The position numbers and the translations under genes were made by a program. The notes beneath the pieces are model-generated. The model made no database searches. It was not told where the DNA came from and saw nothing but the letters and a program-made list of their open reading frames with translations. Source: Streptomyces sp. SCL15-4 (GTDB lineage Bacteria > Actinomycetota > Actinomycetes > Streptomycetales > Streptomycetaceae). Taken from it: DNA of 64,000 bases. The stretch lies in contig NZ_JAOBTQ010000001.1 of assembly GCF_033366695.1 (NCBI RefSeq), forward strand, positions 4,588,001-4,652,000, read 5' to 3'. Position 1 is the stretch's first letter, and every line of letters begins with the position of its first letter. Positions 34,433-45,688 of this stretch are shown piece after piece.

Positions 34433-35023
34433 ATGAGCACACCGAGCACGAGCGGGCGGCTGGGGACACAGGGGACGCACCGGCCGCCCGCGCAGCGCGC
34501 CGACGGCCCCCCGGACCCCGGCCCCGGCGAGGGCGGCCTGGCCCGGCTGAGCCTGCCCGAGCTGCGCACTCTGCGCCGCGACGCCCAGCGGGACGAGGCG
34601 GATCTCAGTTATGTGCGGCGGCTGCTCCAGGGCCGTATCGACATCCTGCGCGCCGAGCTGGGCCGGCGCGGCCGGGCGTCCGTGCCGGCGCCCGCCGACG
34701 GCTCCGTGGTGGACCGGCTTCCGGAGATCCTGCGGGACGCCCCGGCCCGGCAGCGCTCCTCGGCCCGCCATGTCACGCTCGGCACCCCGCACAACGAGGA
34801 GTACGGGCGGCTGGCCGCCGAGATGCTCGCCGAGGTGGAGTTGTCGGACCTGACGGCGCGGACCGACCCGGAGCTGACCGCGGCCATGGGCCGCCTGGTC
34901 CGTTACGAACAGGAGGTCTCGCGCTGCCGCCAGCGGCTCCAGCGCACCGCCGACGACTGCGGCGGTGAGATCGCCCGCCGGTACCGGGAGGGCGAGGCCC
35001 AGGTGGACGACCTGCTGACGTGA
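34433..35023 (+). CDS. rsiG: RsiG-like c-di-GMP-binding anti-sigma-WhiG factor
   Basis: A 196-residue helical protein. Two copies of the c-di-GMP motif E(x3)S(x2)R(x3)Q(x3)D are exact: Glu55-Ser59-Arg62-Gln66-Asp70 and Glu159-Ser163-Arg166-Gln170-Asp174. RsiG of Streptomyces uses these two motifs, on an antiparallel coiled coil, to bind a c-di-GMP dimer. In that state it holds the sporulation sigma factor WhiG inactive and so sets the timing of spore formation. The N-terminal 35 residues are disordered and Pro/Gly-rich. The frame is open to an ATG at 34385; the ATG at 34433 is preferred because upstream residues look non-coding. Confidence 0.93.
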   Translation: MSTPSTSGRLGTQGTHRPPAQRADGPPDPGPGEGGLARLSLPELRTLRRDAQRDEADLSYVRRLLQGRIDILRAELGRRGRASVPAPADGSVVDRLPEILRDAPARQRSSARHVTLGTPHNEEYGRLAAEMLAEVELSDLTARTDPELTAAMGRLVRYEQEVSRCRQRLQRTADDCGGEIARRYREGEAQVDDLLT

Positions 35024-35056
35024 GCGCGGCGCGGGCCCGCTGCGTAGGCTCCCCCC

Positions 35057-35671
35057 ATGGCTGAGATGGGTCTGCGCGAGCGCAAGAAGCGGCGGATGTA
35101 CCAGGACGTGTCGGACACCGCCGTACGGCTGTTCCTGGAGCGCGGCTTCGACGCGGTGTCCGTGGCGGAGGTCGCCGCCGCGGCCGGGATCTCCAAGCCG
35201 ACCCTCTTCCGGTACTTCCCGGCCAAGGAGGACCTGGTCCTGCACCGGATCGCGGACCACGAGACGGAGGCCGCGCGGGTCGTCGCCGGGGCGGCGGACC
35301 CGGTGGCCGCGCTGCGCCGGCACTTCCTGGCCGGGCTGGACCGGCGCGACCCGGTGACCGGCCTGAACGACCATCCCCAGGTGCTCGCCTTCCACCGCCT
35401 GCTCTACGGCACCCCGTCCCTGGTGGCGCGGGCCTACGCCCATCAGGAGCGCTCGGAGGCGGCGCTCGCCGAGGCACTCGGCGGAGATCTGGACGCGCGG
35501 CTGGCCGCCGGGCAGATCATCGCCGTCCAGCGGGTCCTGGCGCTGGAGAACTGGCGGCGGATCGCGGCGGGCGAGCCGGTCGAGCGGGTCGCGCCGGACG
35601 CCGTGCGGGCGGCGGAGCGCGCGTTCGGGCGGCTGGCCGAGGGGCTGCCGGAGCTGCGGCCTGCTCAGTGA
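35057..35671 (+). CDS. TetR-family regulator
   Basis: A 204-residue repressor with the N-terminal TetR domain (residues 8-55): [20 protein letters not shown], then [17 protein letters not shown]. The C-terminal part is Ala/Arg-rich and helical, like the ligand domain of the family. It lies just before the HelR-like gene on the same strand, and a TetR-type dyad occupies the 49-base gap between the two, so the helR gene is its likely target. GTAGGCT upstream of the ATG can serve as a -10, suggesting a near-leaderless transcript. Confidence 0.9.
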   Translation: MAEMGLRERKKRRMYQDVSDTAVRLFLERGFDAVSVAEVAAAAGISKPTLFRYFPAKEDLVLHRIADHETEAARVVAGAADPVAALRRHFLAGLDRRDPVTGLNDHPQVLAFHRLLYGTPSLVARAYAHQERSEAALAEALGGDLDARLAAGQIIAVQRVLALENWRRIAAGEPVERVAPDAVRAAERAFGRLAEGLPELRPAQ

Positions 35672-35681
35672 GACTCGGTTA

Positions 35682-35704
35682 AAAATGTAACTCGGTAACA
35701 TTTT
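35682..35704 (+). promoter_or_regulatory. Candidate TetR operator in front of the HelR-like gene
   Basis: A 23-base imperfect palindrome of the form AAAATGTnACnnnGTnACATTTT lies between the TetR stop and the HelR start, and is strikingly A+T-rich for this chromosome. The spacing of its arms suits a TetR dimer. A second, partial copy of the core (ACTCGGTTAA) begins at 35673, next to the first (ACTCGGTAAC). Confidence 0.7.
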
Positions 35705-35720
35705 CGCGTACGCTGATGCC

Positions 35721-37775
35721 ATGACGTCGACCGACCCCGCCCTCACGGAAGCCCTGCACACCGAGCGCGCCTACCACGACGCCTGCCGCGCGGCCCTCGC
35801 CGCGATGGTCGACGGCGCCGCCGAACAGGTCGTCACCGGCGAGGACGTCTCCGCCTCCGGAGCCGACGCCGAGGTCCTCGGACACCGGCTGCGCAGCCAG
35901 GCCAAGGCGCTGCGCGAACTGCCGCCCGGCCCGCTGTTCTTCGGCCGGCTGGACTTCGCCGGCGGCCATCCCGGGCACGGCGGGCAGAGCTACCACGTGG
36001 GCCGGATGCGCATCACCGAGGACCCGGCGGCCCCGCCGCTCGTCGTCGACTGGCGGGCCCCCGTCTCCCGCGCCTTCTACCAGGCGAGCGCCACCGACCC
36101 GCGGGGCGTGGAGGTGCGCCGCCGGTTCGGCTGGGCCCCGGGCAGCCGGGGCGACGCCGCCGACCTCACCGCCTTGGAGGACGAGCACCTGGGCCGCGGC
36201 GAATCCCGCACCAGCGACATCGTGGCCCGCGAGATCGAGCGGCCCCGCGTCGGACCCATGCGGGACATCGCCGCCACCATCCAGCCCGAGCAGGACGACC
36301 TCGTCCGCGCGGACCTCGCCGATTCGGTGTGCGTCCAGGGCGCGCCCGGCACCGGCAAGACCGCCGTCGGCCTGCACCGGGCCGCGTACCTGCTCTACAC
36401 CCACCCCAAGCGGCTCCAGCGCTCCGGCCTGCTCGTCCTCGGCCCCAACCGCACCTTCCTCGGCTACATCGCCGAGGTACTGCCCTCGCTCGGCGAGAGC
36501 GCCCGGCGCGGCACCGCCGACAAGGGCTACCGCCAGCGCACCCTCCTGGAGGAGATCGCCCGCCACCCGGCCACCGGCACCGACCCGCTGCCCACGGCCG
36601 TCGTCAAACACGACCCGCGCATGGCCGAGGTGCTGCGCCGGGCGCTGTACGCGCGCGTCACCACCGACGGCGTGAGCGACCTCGCCGTCCCGGACGGCTC
36701 CTACCGCTGGCGGGTGCCCGCCGCCGACCTGGCCGCCCTGGTGGCCGAGGTCCGCGCCGAGGAACCCCCGTACGCCATCGGCCGGGAGCGGGTGCGCACC
36801 CGGGTGGTACGACGGCTGCGCGAGCAGGCCGAACGGCGCTCCGGGGTGCTGCCCGCCGCCTGGGTCCGCCGCGTCGAGCGGTGCCGGCCGCTGACCGCGC
36901 GGCTCGACGCCGTGTGGCCGAAGGTCCGCCCCGAGGAGGTCCTCGCCGACCTCCTCCCCGACGCGCGGGCGCTGGGCCGGGCCGCCGACGGCCTGCTGGA
37001 CGCGGAAGAGCAGGCGGCGCTGCTGTGGCCGCGCCCGCCCCGCTCGTACAAGTCCGCCCGCTGGTCGGCCGCCGACCTGGTCCTGCTGGACGAGCTGGCC
37101 GGGCTGATCGAGCACCCCGAGGGCTACGGCCACATCGTCGTGGACGAGGCGCAGGACCTCTCCCCGATGGAGTGCCGGGCCATCGCCCGCCGGGCCGTCT
37201 TCGGCTCGCTCACCGTCCTCGGCGACCTCGCCCAGGGCACCACTGCCTGGGCCGCCCGGGACTGGTCCGTCCAGCTGCGCCACCTCGGCCGGCCGGACGC
37301 GGCCGTGCTGCCGCTGACCACCGGCTTCCGGGTGCCGGCCGCCGTCCTGGACCTGGCCAATCGGCTGCTCGCCCGGCTCGGCGTCGACGTCCCGCCGGCC
37401 ACCTCGCTGCGCACCGACGGCGAGCTGACCCTGCGCCCGGCGACGGACGTGCTCGCCGCCACCGTCACCGCCGTCCGCGACGCGCTCACCCGGGAGGGCT
37501 CGGTCGGGGTGATCACGGCGGACGCCGACGCCGGCCGGGTGCGGGCGGCCCTGGCCGGGGCCGGACTCGACGCGGCCGGCCCCGACGCGCCCGGCGCCCG
37601 GCTGGCCGTCGTCCCCGCGAGCCTGGTCAAGGGCCTGGAGTACGACCACGTCGTCGCCGTGGAACCGGCCGCCGTGGCGGAGGCGGAGGAGCGGGGCGCG
37701 CACCGGCTGTACGTGGTGCTGACCCGGGCGGTGTCCCGCCTGGACGTGGTGCACGCCCGTCCGCTGCCGTTCTGA
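35721..37775 (+). CDS. helR: HelD/HelR-type RNA polymerase recycling ATPase
   Basis: A 684-residue superfamily 1 helicase-like ATPase. It begins with an antiparallel coiled-coil arm (about 1-70, [18 protein letters not shown]). The Walker A motif [14 protein letters not shown] is at about 204-217, Walker [13 protein letters not shown] near 470 and the C-terminal motif [15 protein letters not shown] near 635. HelD proteins enter RNA polymerase and free stalled complexes; HelR of S. venezuelae also displaces rifamycins and gives resistance. The match to HelR is by overall pattern, so rifamycin protection is inferred. Instead of the known rifamycin-associated element, a TetR-like operator precedes this gene. 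Confidence 0.82.
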   Translation: MTSTDPALTEALHTERAYHDACRAALAAMVDGAAEQVVTGEDVSASGADAEVLGHRLRSQAKALRELPPGPLFFGRLDFAGGHPGHGGQSYHVGRMRITEDPAAPPLVVDWRAPVSRAFYQASATDPRGVEVRRRFGWAPGSRGDAADLTALEDEHLGRGESRTSDIVAREIERPRVGPMRDIAATIQPEQDDLVRADLADSVCVQGAPGTGKTAVGLHRAAYLLYTHPKRLQRSGLLVLGPNRTFLGYIAEVLPSLGESARRGTADKGYRQRTLLEEIARHPATGTDPLPTAVVKHDPRMAEVLRRALYARVTTDGVSDLAVPDGSYRWRVPAADLAALVAEVRAEEPPYAIGRERVRTRVVRRLREQAERRSGVLPAAWVRRVERCRPLTARLDAVWPKVRPEEVLADLLPDARALGRAADGLLDAEEQAALLWPRPPRSYKSARWSAADLVLLDELAGLIEHPEGYGHIVVDEAQDLSPMECRAIARRAVFGSLTVLGDLAQGTTAWAARDWSVQLRHLGRPDAAVLPLTTGFRVPAAVLDLANRLLARLGVDVPPATSLRTDGELTLRPATDVLAATVTAVRDALTREGSVGVITADADAGRVRAALAGAGLDAAGPDAPGARLAVVPASLVKGLEYDHVVAVEPAAVAEAEERGAHRLYVVLTRAVSRLDVVHARPLPF

Positions 37776-37789
37776 GAGCCGGACGGGGC

Positions 37790-40183
<2,394 letters not shown>

Positions 40184-40316
40184 CGTCTCTCCGTCCCTGG
40201 AACCCACGCCACGCTAACGGCGCTGACCGCCCGACCGCTTCTCCATTACTGACGGAAAGGCCGGTTCCCCGGCCGGCCGGGGGTTTGCCGCGCGGCTCGC
40301 GGCGGAAGGTTCCGGC

Positions 40317-41177
40317 ATGCACCGGGACGGCTGGCACCTCACCGAAGACATCGACGACTTCCTCGGCCGGGCCGGGCCCTTCCTGCGCGCGCGGCCGGAT
40401 CTGCACACCATGGCGCTGACGGTGACCGAGACCCTGCGCACCCAGGGCGCGGCAGCGTACGGCGGCCGGGCCCCGCTCCTCGGATACCTGGTGGAGTCGG
40501 GCGAGGTCCGTGCCGCCTTCCACCGCAGGACACCCGGCCTGCTGAGCCCCACCCCGCTCACCGCGCGGCAGGCCGGCGCCCTCGCCGCGCGGCTGGCCGG
40601 CCGCGGTCACGTCCTCGCCGGGGTCGGCGCCGAGCAGCACACCGCCGCCGCCTTCGCCGAGGCGTGGCGGCGCGCCACGGGCGCCACGCCGGTCCCGCGC
40701 GCGCAGCGGGTCCGCCTCTACCGGCTCGCCGCCCCGACCCCGCCCGAGCCGTCTGACGAGGGCCGGGCCCGCGCCGCCGGCGCCCGCGACCACGGCCGTG
40801 TCGTGCGCTGGTGCCGCGCGTTCACGGCGGACGTCGGGGAGGACTTCCCCGCGGACGACGCCGCCTGGCCCGGCACCCGCTTCGCCGCCAAGCGCTTCAC
40901 GTTCTGGGAGACCCCGGACGGCACCCCCGTCTCCCTGGCCGGGGCCACGCCGATGACCGCCGGCCACGTCCGGGTGGACCCCGTCTACACCCCGGCCGGC
41001 CTGCGCGGGCGCGGCTACGCGGGCGCGGTGACGGCGGCGGTGAGCCGGGCCGCGCTGGCCGCGGGCGCCCGTGCCGTCGTCCTGTTCGCCGACCCGGCCA
41101 ACCCCACCAGCACCGCGCTCTACCAGCGCATCGGCTACGTCCCGGTCGCCGAGTTCACGGTGTACGACTTCTCGTGA
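40317..41177 (+). CDS. GNAT-family acetyltransferase
   Basis: A 286-residue protein whose C-terminal half is a GNAT domain: VRVDPVYTPAGLRGRGYAGA (acetyl-CoA loop RxxGxG), then AALAAGARAVVLFADPANPT and ALYQRIGYVPVAEFTVYDF. The N-terminal 130 residues are an Ala/Arg-rich extension found in a subset of Streptomyces GNATs (LLGYLVESGEVRAAFHRRTP). The substrate is unknown. It is a single gene, divergent from the UvrA paralogue. Confidence 0.88.
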   Translation: MHRDGWHLTEDIDDFLGRAGPFLRARPDLHTMALTVTETLRTQGAAAYGGRAPLLGYLVESGEVRAAFHRRTPGLLSPTPLTARQAGALAARLAGRGHVLAGVGAEQHTAAAFAEAWRRATGATPVPRAQRVRLYRLAAPTPPEPSDEGRARAAGARDHGRVVRWCRAFTADVGEDFPADDAAWPGTRFAAKRFTFWETPDGTPVSLAGATPMTAGHVRVDPVYTPAGLRGRGYAGAVTAAVSRAALAAGARAVVLFADPANPTSTALYQRIGYVPVAEFTVYDFS

Positions 41178-41342
41178 GGGCGGCCGTACGTCCCTGCTCG
41201 GGGGCGGTGCGGCGGTCGTGCTCCGGGGCGGTGCGGAGGGTGTAGGGAGGCTGTCGGTGGTATGTCGGTGGAGGTTGCGACCTTGGGCGGGCCGGTGCTC
41301 CTCGGGAGCACGCCGACCCCGCAGCGCAAGGAGCCTGTCATC

Positions 41343-42293
41343 GTGTTTTCCGCATCCCGGAGCCAACCGTGGGACGTTCACCGGCCGCCTGCCGCCGAGG
41401 GCAGGACCTTCCTGGTCACCGGGGGCAACGCCGGCATCGGTTACTTCGTCGCCGAGCAGCTCGCCGCCACCGGCGCCGTCGTCGTACTCGGCAGCCGGGA
41501 CACCGCGAAGGCCGACGCCGCCATGGCCTCGATCCGCTCGCGTGTCTCCGGCGCGCGCGTACGGCACCTCTGGCTGGACCTCGCCGACCTCTCGACCCTG
41601 AAGACCGCCGTGGACGCCCTGGACATCGATCACCTCGACGCGGTGGTCCACAACGCGGGGGTCGCGCTGGACGCTCCGCCGCGCCGGGAGACCGTGGACG
41701 GCCACGAGCTGATGTTCGGCACCAACCACCTCGGCCACTTCGCTCTCACCCAGTGGCTGGCCCCCTTGCTGTCCGCGGCGCCGGCGGGCCGCATCGTGAC
41801 CGTGGGAAGCTTCGCGGCGCGGTCCGAGCGACTGGACCTGGACGATCTGCAGTCGACCCGCGACTACCGGCCCAAGCGCACCTACGGCCGGTCGAAGCTG
41901 GCGCAGATGTGCTTCGGCTTCGCACTCGACCGTCGCCTGCGCGCGGCCGGCAGCACGGTGCTCAGCGTGGTGGCCCACCCCGGCGGCGCACTGGACTCCC
42001 TCACCCCGTCCCGTCCGCCGGTACGGGTGACCACCTCCGGCGAGCGGCTGCGCGCGCTGCCCGCCGGGCTCCTGGTGCAGGGCAAGGACGCCGGGGCGTG
42101 GCCCGTCGTGCGCGCCGTCCTCGATCCGGCGGTACGGGGAGGGCAGCTGTGGGGGCCGAGGGTCTTCGGTCTGCGGGGCACGCCACGGTGCGAGCCCGTC
42201 CCCTCCCACATGGCCGACCGGGCCGTCGCCGCTCGCCTGTGGGCCGCCAGCAGCGAACTGACCGGCACCGACTCGCACCTCGGCTTCCGGTAG
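41343..42293 (+). CDS. Short-chain dehydrogenase/reductase
   Basis: A 316-residue SDR of the retinol-dehydrogenase-like type. The cofactor motif FLVTGGNAGIGYFVAEQLA (TGxxxGIG), NAG at HNAGVA, the catalytic Ser in IVTVGSFAARS and YGRSK (YxxxK) are complete. Lys and Arg after the second strand (GSRDTAK) favour NADP. The GTG at 41343 is chosen because AAGGAG lies nine bases upstream. No pathway genes are adjacent, so the substrate is open. Confidence 0.88.
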   Translation: MFSASRSQPWDVHRPPAAEGRTFLVTGGNAGIGYFVAEQLAATGAVVVLGSRDTAKADAAMASIRSRVSGARVRHLWLDLADLSTLKTAVDALDIDHLDAVVHNAGVALDAPPRRETVDGHELMFGTNHLGHFALTQWLAPLLSAAPAGRIVTVGSFAARSERLDLDDLQSTRDYRPKRTYGRSKLAQMCFGFALDRRLRAAGSTVLSVVAHPGGALDSLTPSRPPVRVTTSGERLRALPAGLLVQGKDAGAWPVVRAVLDPAVRGGQLWGPRVFGLRGTPRCEPVPSHMADRAVAARLWAASSELTGTDSHLGFR

Positions 42294-42319
42294 GCGCGGA
42301 GCCCGGTCGCGACACACTC

Positions 42320-42339
42320 TTGCAAGCGGATGCTTGCAA
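42320..42339 (+). promoter_or_regulatory. Inverted-repeat operator over the XRE gene promoter
   Basis: TTGCAAGC and GCTTGCAA are perfect arms around a four-base spacer, 30 bases before the XRE gene. TTGCAA (42320-42325) and TTAGCG (42343-42348), 17 bases apart, look like the -35 and -10, so a protein bound to the dyad would block the promoter. Autoregulation by the product of the next gene is the simplest reading. Confidence 0.65.
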
Positions 42340-42369
42340 AAGTTAGCGAAGGTGGGGCAAGGTGGAGGC

Positions 42370-42858
42370 ATGGCATCGCTGAACGTCGGCAATCTCGGTG
42401 AGTACCTGCGCGAGCAACGGCGCACCGCCCAGCTCTCGCTACGGCAGCTCGCCGACGCCGCCGGTGTGTCCAACCCGTACCTGAGCCAGATCGAGCGCGG
42501 GCTGCGCAAGCCCAGCGCGGAGGTGCTCCAACAGGTCGCCAAGGCCCTGCGCATCTCCGCCGAGACCCTGTACGTCCGCGCCGGCATCCTCGACGCCGAG
42601 CGGGACCGCGACGAGGTCGAGACGCGCGCCGTCCTCCTCGCCGACCCCTCGCTCAACGAGCGCCAGAAGCAGGTGCTGCTCCAGATCTACGAGTCGTTCC
42701 GCAAGGAGAACGGATTCGGAACCGGTGAGCCCGACCGGGCCGGGGCGGACGGGGACGGCTCCGTGGACCAGGAGGCCGGTGGCGGCAGCGGTACGGCCGG
42801 CGGAGGCGATGCCGCCGGAAGCGACACCGACGCAGGTCGGCGACGGACGGCCGGATAA
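42370..42858 (+). CDS. XRE-family regulator upstream of the HbhA-like gene
   Basis: A 162-residue protein. Residues 8-65 are a helix-turn-helix: GEYLREQRRTAQLSLRQLAD, then GVSNPYLSQIERGLRKPS. The segment LLADPSLNERQKQVLLQIYE follows, and the last 45 residues are low-complexity Gly/Asp. The order of this gene, an HbhA-like gene and a DUF2516 gene matches the mycobacterial Rv0474-hbhA-Rv0476 locus, so an old functional link across actinobacteria is likely. The ATG at 42370 has GGTGGAGG upstream, next to the operator-like dyad. Confidence 0.9.
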   Translation: MASLNVGNLGEYLREQRRTAQLSLRQLADAAGVSNPYLSQIERGLRKPSAEVLQQVAKALRISAETLYVRAGILDAERDRDEVETRAVLLADPSLNERQKQVLLQIYESFRKENGFGTGEPDRAGADGDGSVDQEAGGGSGTAGGGDAAGSDTDAGRRRTAG

Positions 42859-42937
42859 CGCCGGACCAGGGCTCGGACGCCCGCCGCGGACCTCGTCAAC
42901 CCAGCCGAACGCGAATTCGATCCGGGAGGATCCCACC

Positions 42938-43573
42938 ATGGCCATCACCGACGACCTGCGCAAGACCCTCAGCGACCCGACCCCGCTCTACTTCGCCGCC
43001 GGCACCGCCGATCTGGCGCTTCAGCAGGCCAAGAAGGTGCCGGCCCTGGTCGAGCAGCTGCGCGCCGAGGCCCCGGCCCGCATCGACGCCGTACGCAACA
43101 CCGACCCCAAGGCCGTGCAGGAGAGGGCCGCCGCGCGCGCCAAGGAGGCGCAGGAGACCCTGCAGACCAAGGTCGGCGAACTCATCGGCGCCCTCGACGT
43201 GAAGAAGCTCGGCGAGACCGCCCAGGACCTCGCCCTGCGCGGTGTCGGCGTCGCCGCCGAGTACGCCGTCAAGGCCCGCGAGACCTACGAGAAGGTCGCC
43301 GAGCACGGCGAGCAGGCCGTGAAGACCTGGCGCGGCGAGGCCGCCGAGGAGATCGAGGACCTGGCGATCGTCGTCGAGGGCAAGCCGGAGCCGGCCGCGG
43401 TCACGCCGGAGCCCGTCCCGGCCGAGCCGGAGCCGGCCGCGCCGAAGCCCGGGCCCGTCGCGGTCGGGGACGACGAGCCGAAGCCGGCGACGGCCGAGGA
43501 GAAGCCCGCCAAGAAGGCGCCGGCCGCCCGCAAGTCCACCACCGCGAAGAAGACCACTCCGTCGGCCAAGTGA
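42938..43573 (+). CDS. HbhA-like lysine-tailed coiled-coil protein
   Basis: A 211-residue protein resembling mycobacterial heparin-binding hemagglutinin. The first 150 residues are a long amphipathic helix region (TDDLRKTLSDPTPLYFAAGT, then AVQERAAARAKEAQETLQTK). After a Pro/Glu-rich linker comes a basic tail with AKKAPAARKSTTAKKTTPSA. HbhA uses such a Lys/Ala tail to bind sulfated glycans and, in mycobacteria, to associate with lipid bodies. The role in Streptomyces is not established; a membrane- or lipid-associated structural role is plausible. GGGAGGA precedes the ATG. Confidence 0.82.
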   Translation: MAITDDLRKTLSDPTPLYFAAGTADLALQQAKKVPALVEQLRAEAPARIDAVRNTDPKAVQERAAARAKEAQETLQTKVGELIGALDVKKLGETAQDLALRGVGVAAEYAVKARETYEKVAEHGEQAVKTWRGEAAEEIEDLAIVVEGKPEPAAVTPEPVPAEPEPAAPKPGPVAVGDDEPKPATAEEKPAKKAPAARKSTTAKKTTPSAK

Positions 43574-43593
43574 GAACGACCGGCCGGACGGTC

Positions 43594-43627
43594 ACGGGCC
43601 GGGCACCTTCGGGGGTGCCCGGCCCGT
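43594..43627 (+). terminator. Terminator after the HbhA-like gene
   Basis: ACGGGCCGGGCACC and GGTGCCCGGCCCGT are perfect 14-base arms around a short TTCGGG-type loop, 20 bases after the stop. A TTGT follows, too short for a full T tract. Confidence 0.8.
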
Positions 43628-43682
43628 TGTATGGGTACGGTGGCGGCGTAGCAGGACCGGGAATCGACGGACGGTGGACGAC

Positions 43683-44027
43683 ATGCTGATGCTGGGCTTC
43701 GCGGGGTTCATGGGCATCTTGAAGATCATCCTCATGGCCCTGGCCGCGTTCGGGCTGTTCGACGCCGCGTTCCGCCGCGAGGACGCCTTCCGCGCGGCCG
43801 ACAAGCAGAACAAGGTCTTCTGGCTGATCATCCTCGGCATCGCGCTCGTGGTCAGCTATCTGTTCTCGATCCTGTCCATCCTGCCGATCGCCGGCGCGGT
43901 CGCCAGCATCGTCTACCTCGTCGACGTCCGCCCCGCCCTCCGGCAGGTGGGCGGCGGCCGCGGCTGGGGCGGCCGCCGGGGAAGCAGCAGCGACGGTCCG
44001 TACGGGCCGTGGAACGGCGGCCGTTAG
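43683..44027 (+). CDS. DUF2516 membrane protein
   Basis: A 114-residue protein with two or three helices (FMGILKIILMALAAFGLFDA, then VFWLIILGIALVVSYLFSIL) and a Gly/Arg-rich tail. DUF2516 members are found across actinobacteria next to HbhA-like genes. The function is unknown. A GTG nine bases upstream is in frame; the ATG at 43683 gives MLMLGFAGFMG, which fits the family better. A terminator separates it from the HbhA-like gene, so it probably has its own promoter. Confidence 0.82.
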   Translation: MLMLGFAGFMGILKIILMALAAFGLFDAAFRREDAFRAADKQNKVFWLIILGIALVVSYLFSILSILPIAGAVASIVYLVDVRPALRQVGGGRGWGGRRGSSSDGPYGPWNGGR

Positions 44028-44105
44028 CGGCACCGGGCAGGACACCGCCGCGCGCCCCGGCAGGCAGGCCGGCGCCCGCCGGCCCCGACGGGCCCCGGAA
44101 ACCTC

Positions 44106-45407
44106 CTACGCCGCCCGGTCCAGCAGCACCACGGCCACGTCGTCCGTCAGCTCGCCGCCGTTCAGCTCCCGCACCTCGTGCACCGCGGCCCGCAGCAGCT
44201 CCTCGCCGCGCAGGCCCTCGGCGAGCTGCCGGCGGATCATCTCCACCATGCCGTCCTCGCCGAGCCGCTCCCCGTCCACGCCGACCCGGCCCTCGATCAG
44301 GCCGTCGGTGTAGAGCATCAGGCTCCACCGGGCGCCCAGCTCCACCTGCGTCCGGGGCCAGCGGGCGCCGGGCAGCAGGCCGAGGGCGGGGCCGTTGTTG
44401 TCGTAGGGCAGCAGCCGCGGCGGCCGGCCGGGGCGGGCGATCAGCGGGGCCGGGTGGCCCGCCAGGCACAGGCCCGCGCGGCGGCCGTCGGGGGCGATGT
44501 CCACCGTGCACAGCGTCGCGAAGATCTCCTCGTCGGCGCGCTCGTGCTCCAGCACCTGCTGGAGGGTGTTCAGCAGCTCGTCCCCGCACAACCCGGCCAG
44601 GGTCAGCGCCCGCCAGGCGATGCGCAGCTCCACGCCGAGCGCGGCCTCGTCCGGGCCGTGGCCGCAGACGTCGCCGATCATGGCGTGCACGGTGCCGTCC
44701 GGGGTGCGGACGGCGTCGTAGAAGTCACCGCCGAGCAGGGCCCGGGAGCGGCCCGGCCGGTAGCGGGCGGCGAACCGCAGCGCGGAGCCGTCCAGCAGCG
44801 GGGTGGGCAGCAGACCGCGCTCCAGGCGGCGGTTCTCCTGCGCGCGCAGCCGGCCCTCGGCGAGCCGTCGCTCGGCCGTCTCGGACCGCTTGCGCTCCAC
44901 GGCGTAGCGGATGGCGCGGCTGAGCAGCCGGCCGTCCAGCTCGTCCCGGAACAGATAGTCCTGGGCGCCCACGCGCACGGCCTCGGCGCCGCGCTCGGCG
45001 TCGCCGGAGGCGGTCAGCGCGAGCACGGCGTGCCGGGGCGCGAGCCGCAGCACGTGCCGGAGCACGGCCAGCTCGTCGTCGGTGTCGTCGCCGCCCGGCG
45101 CCGGGAGCGCCAGGTCCAGCAGGATGCAGTGGACGTCGTCGGTGAGCAGCCGCCCGGCCTCGGTGAGGTTGCGGGCGGTGCGCACGCGGATCGGCTTGCC
45201 GGCCGAGTCCAGCAGGTCGGGCACGATCGGCGAGCCGGCCGGGTCGTCCTCGATCAGCAGCAGGGTGAGAGTGGCGCCGGAGCCGTGCGCGGGCGTGGCG
45301 TCGCGGTGCGCCTCTTCCTTGAGGGGGCCGCCGACGGCGTGCGGGGCCTGCGCCTGACCACTCTCCACGGCCGGGATCGCTCTCTGCCGCGGTACGGGTA
45401 CGGGCAT
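44106..45407 (-). CDS. Receiver domain-PP2C (SpoIIE/RsbU-type) phosphatase
   Basis: A 433-residue signalling protein. The receiver domain is at about residues 45-165: TLLLIEDDPAG, phospho-acceptor Asp in CILLDLALPAP, then LALTASGD; the usual signalling Lys is Arg in DYLFRDEL. A coiled-coil linker (RKRSETAERRLAEGRLRAQE) leads to a PP2C domain (about 210-430) with metal-site aspartates in GGDFYDAV, IGDVCGHGPDEA, LYTDGLIEGR and LTDDVAVVLL. Such proteins dephosphorylate anti-anti-sigma factors and so release stress sigma factors such as SigB. No kinase or anti-sigma gene is adjacent. The ATG complementary to 45405-45407 has AAGGAA upstream. Confidence 0.9.
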   Translation of the reverse strand: MPVPVPRQRAIPAVESGQAQAPHAVGGPLKEEAHRDATPAHGSGATLTLLLIEDDPAGSPIVPDLLDSAGKPIRVRTARNLTEAGRLLTDDVHCILLDLALPAPGGDDTDDELAVLRHVLRLAPRHAVLALTASGDAERGAEAVRVGAQDYLFRDELDGRLLSRAIRYAVERKRSETAERRLAEGRLRAQENRRLERGLLPTPLLDGSALRFAARYRPGRSRALLGGDFYDAVRTPDGTVHAMIGDVCGHGPDEAALGVELRIAWRALTLAGLCGDELLNTLQQVLEHERADEEIFATLCTVDIAPDGRRAGLCLAGHPAPLIARPGRPPRLLPYDNNGPALGLLPGARWPRTQVELGARWSLMLYTDGLIEGRVGVDGERLGEDGMVEMIRRQLAEGLRGEELLRAAVHEVRELNGGELTDDVAVVLLDRAA

Positions 45408-45688
45408 CGTCTTGGGTTCCTTCCCTCCCCCCGAGGGCTCGGCGGCATCGAGGGTCTCGACCCACCGACGGGTGACCATAGCGGCTGGGACCGCCTCGGC
45501 GGAATGGTGTGAGCCGCGTCGCTCCGCCGTCCGCCGCCGTCATATGCCGCGTTCCCTACCGCAGTTGGACACGCCGACGGCCCGGCCGGGATGACGAAGC
45601 TCACGTCCGGCGGGAGTTGGCCGTGCGGTGGGTCACGTGACGGAGGTCACCGGCCGTGGGAGCGGTCCCGGGGCCGGGTCCGGGACCG

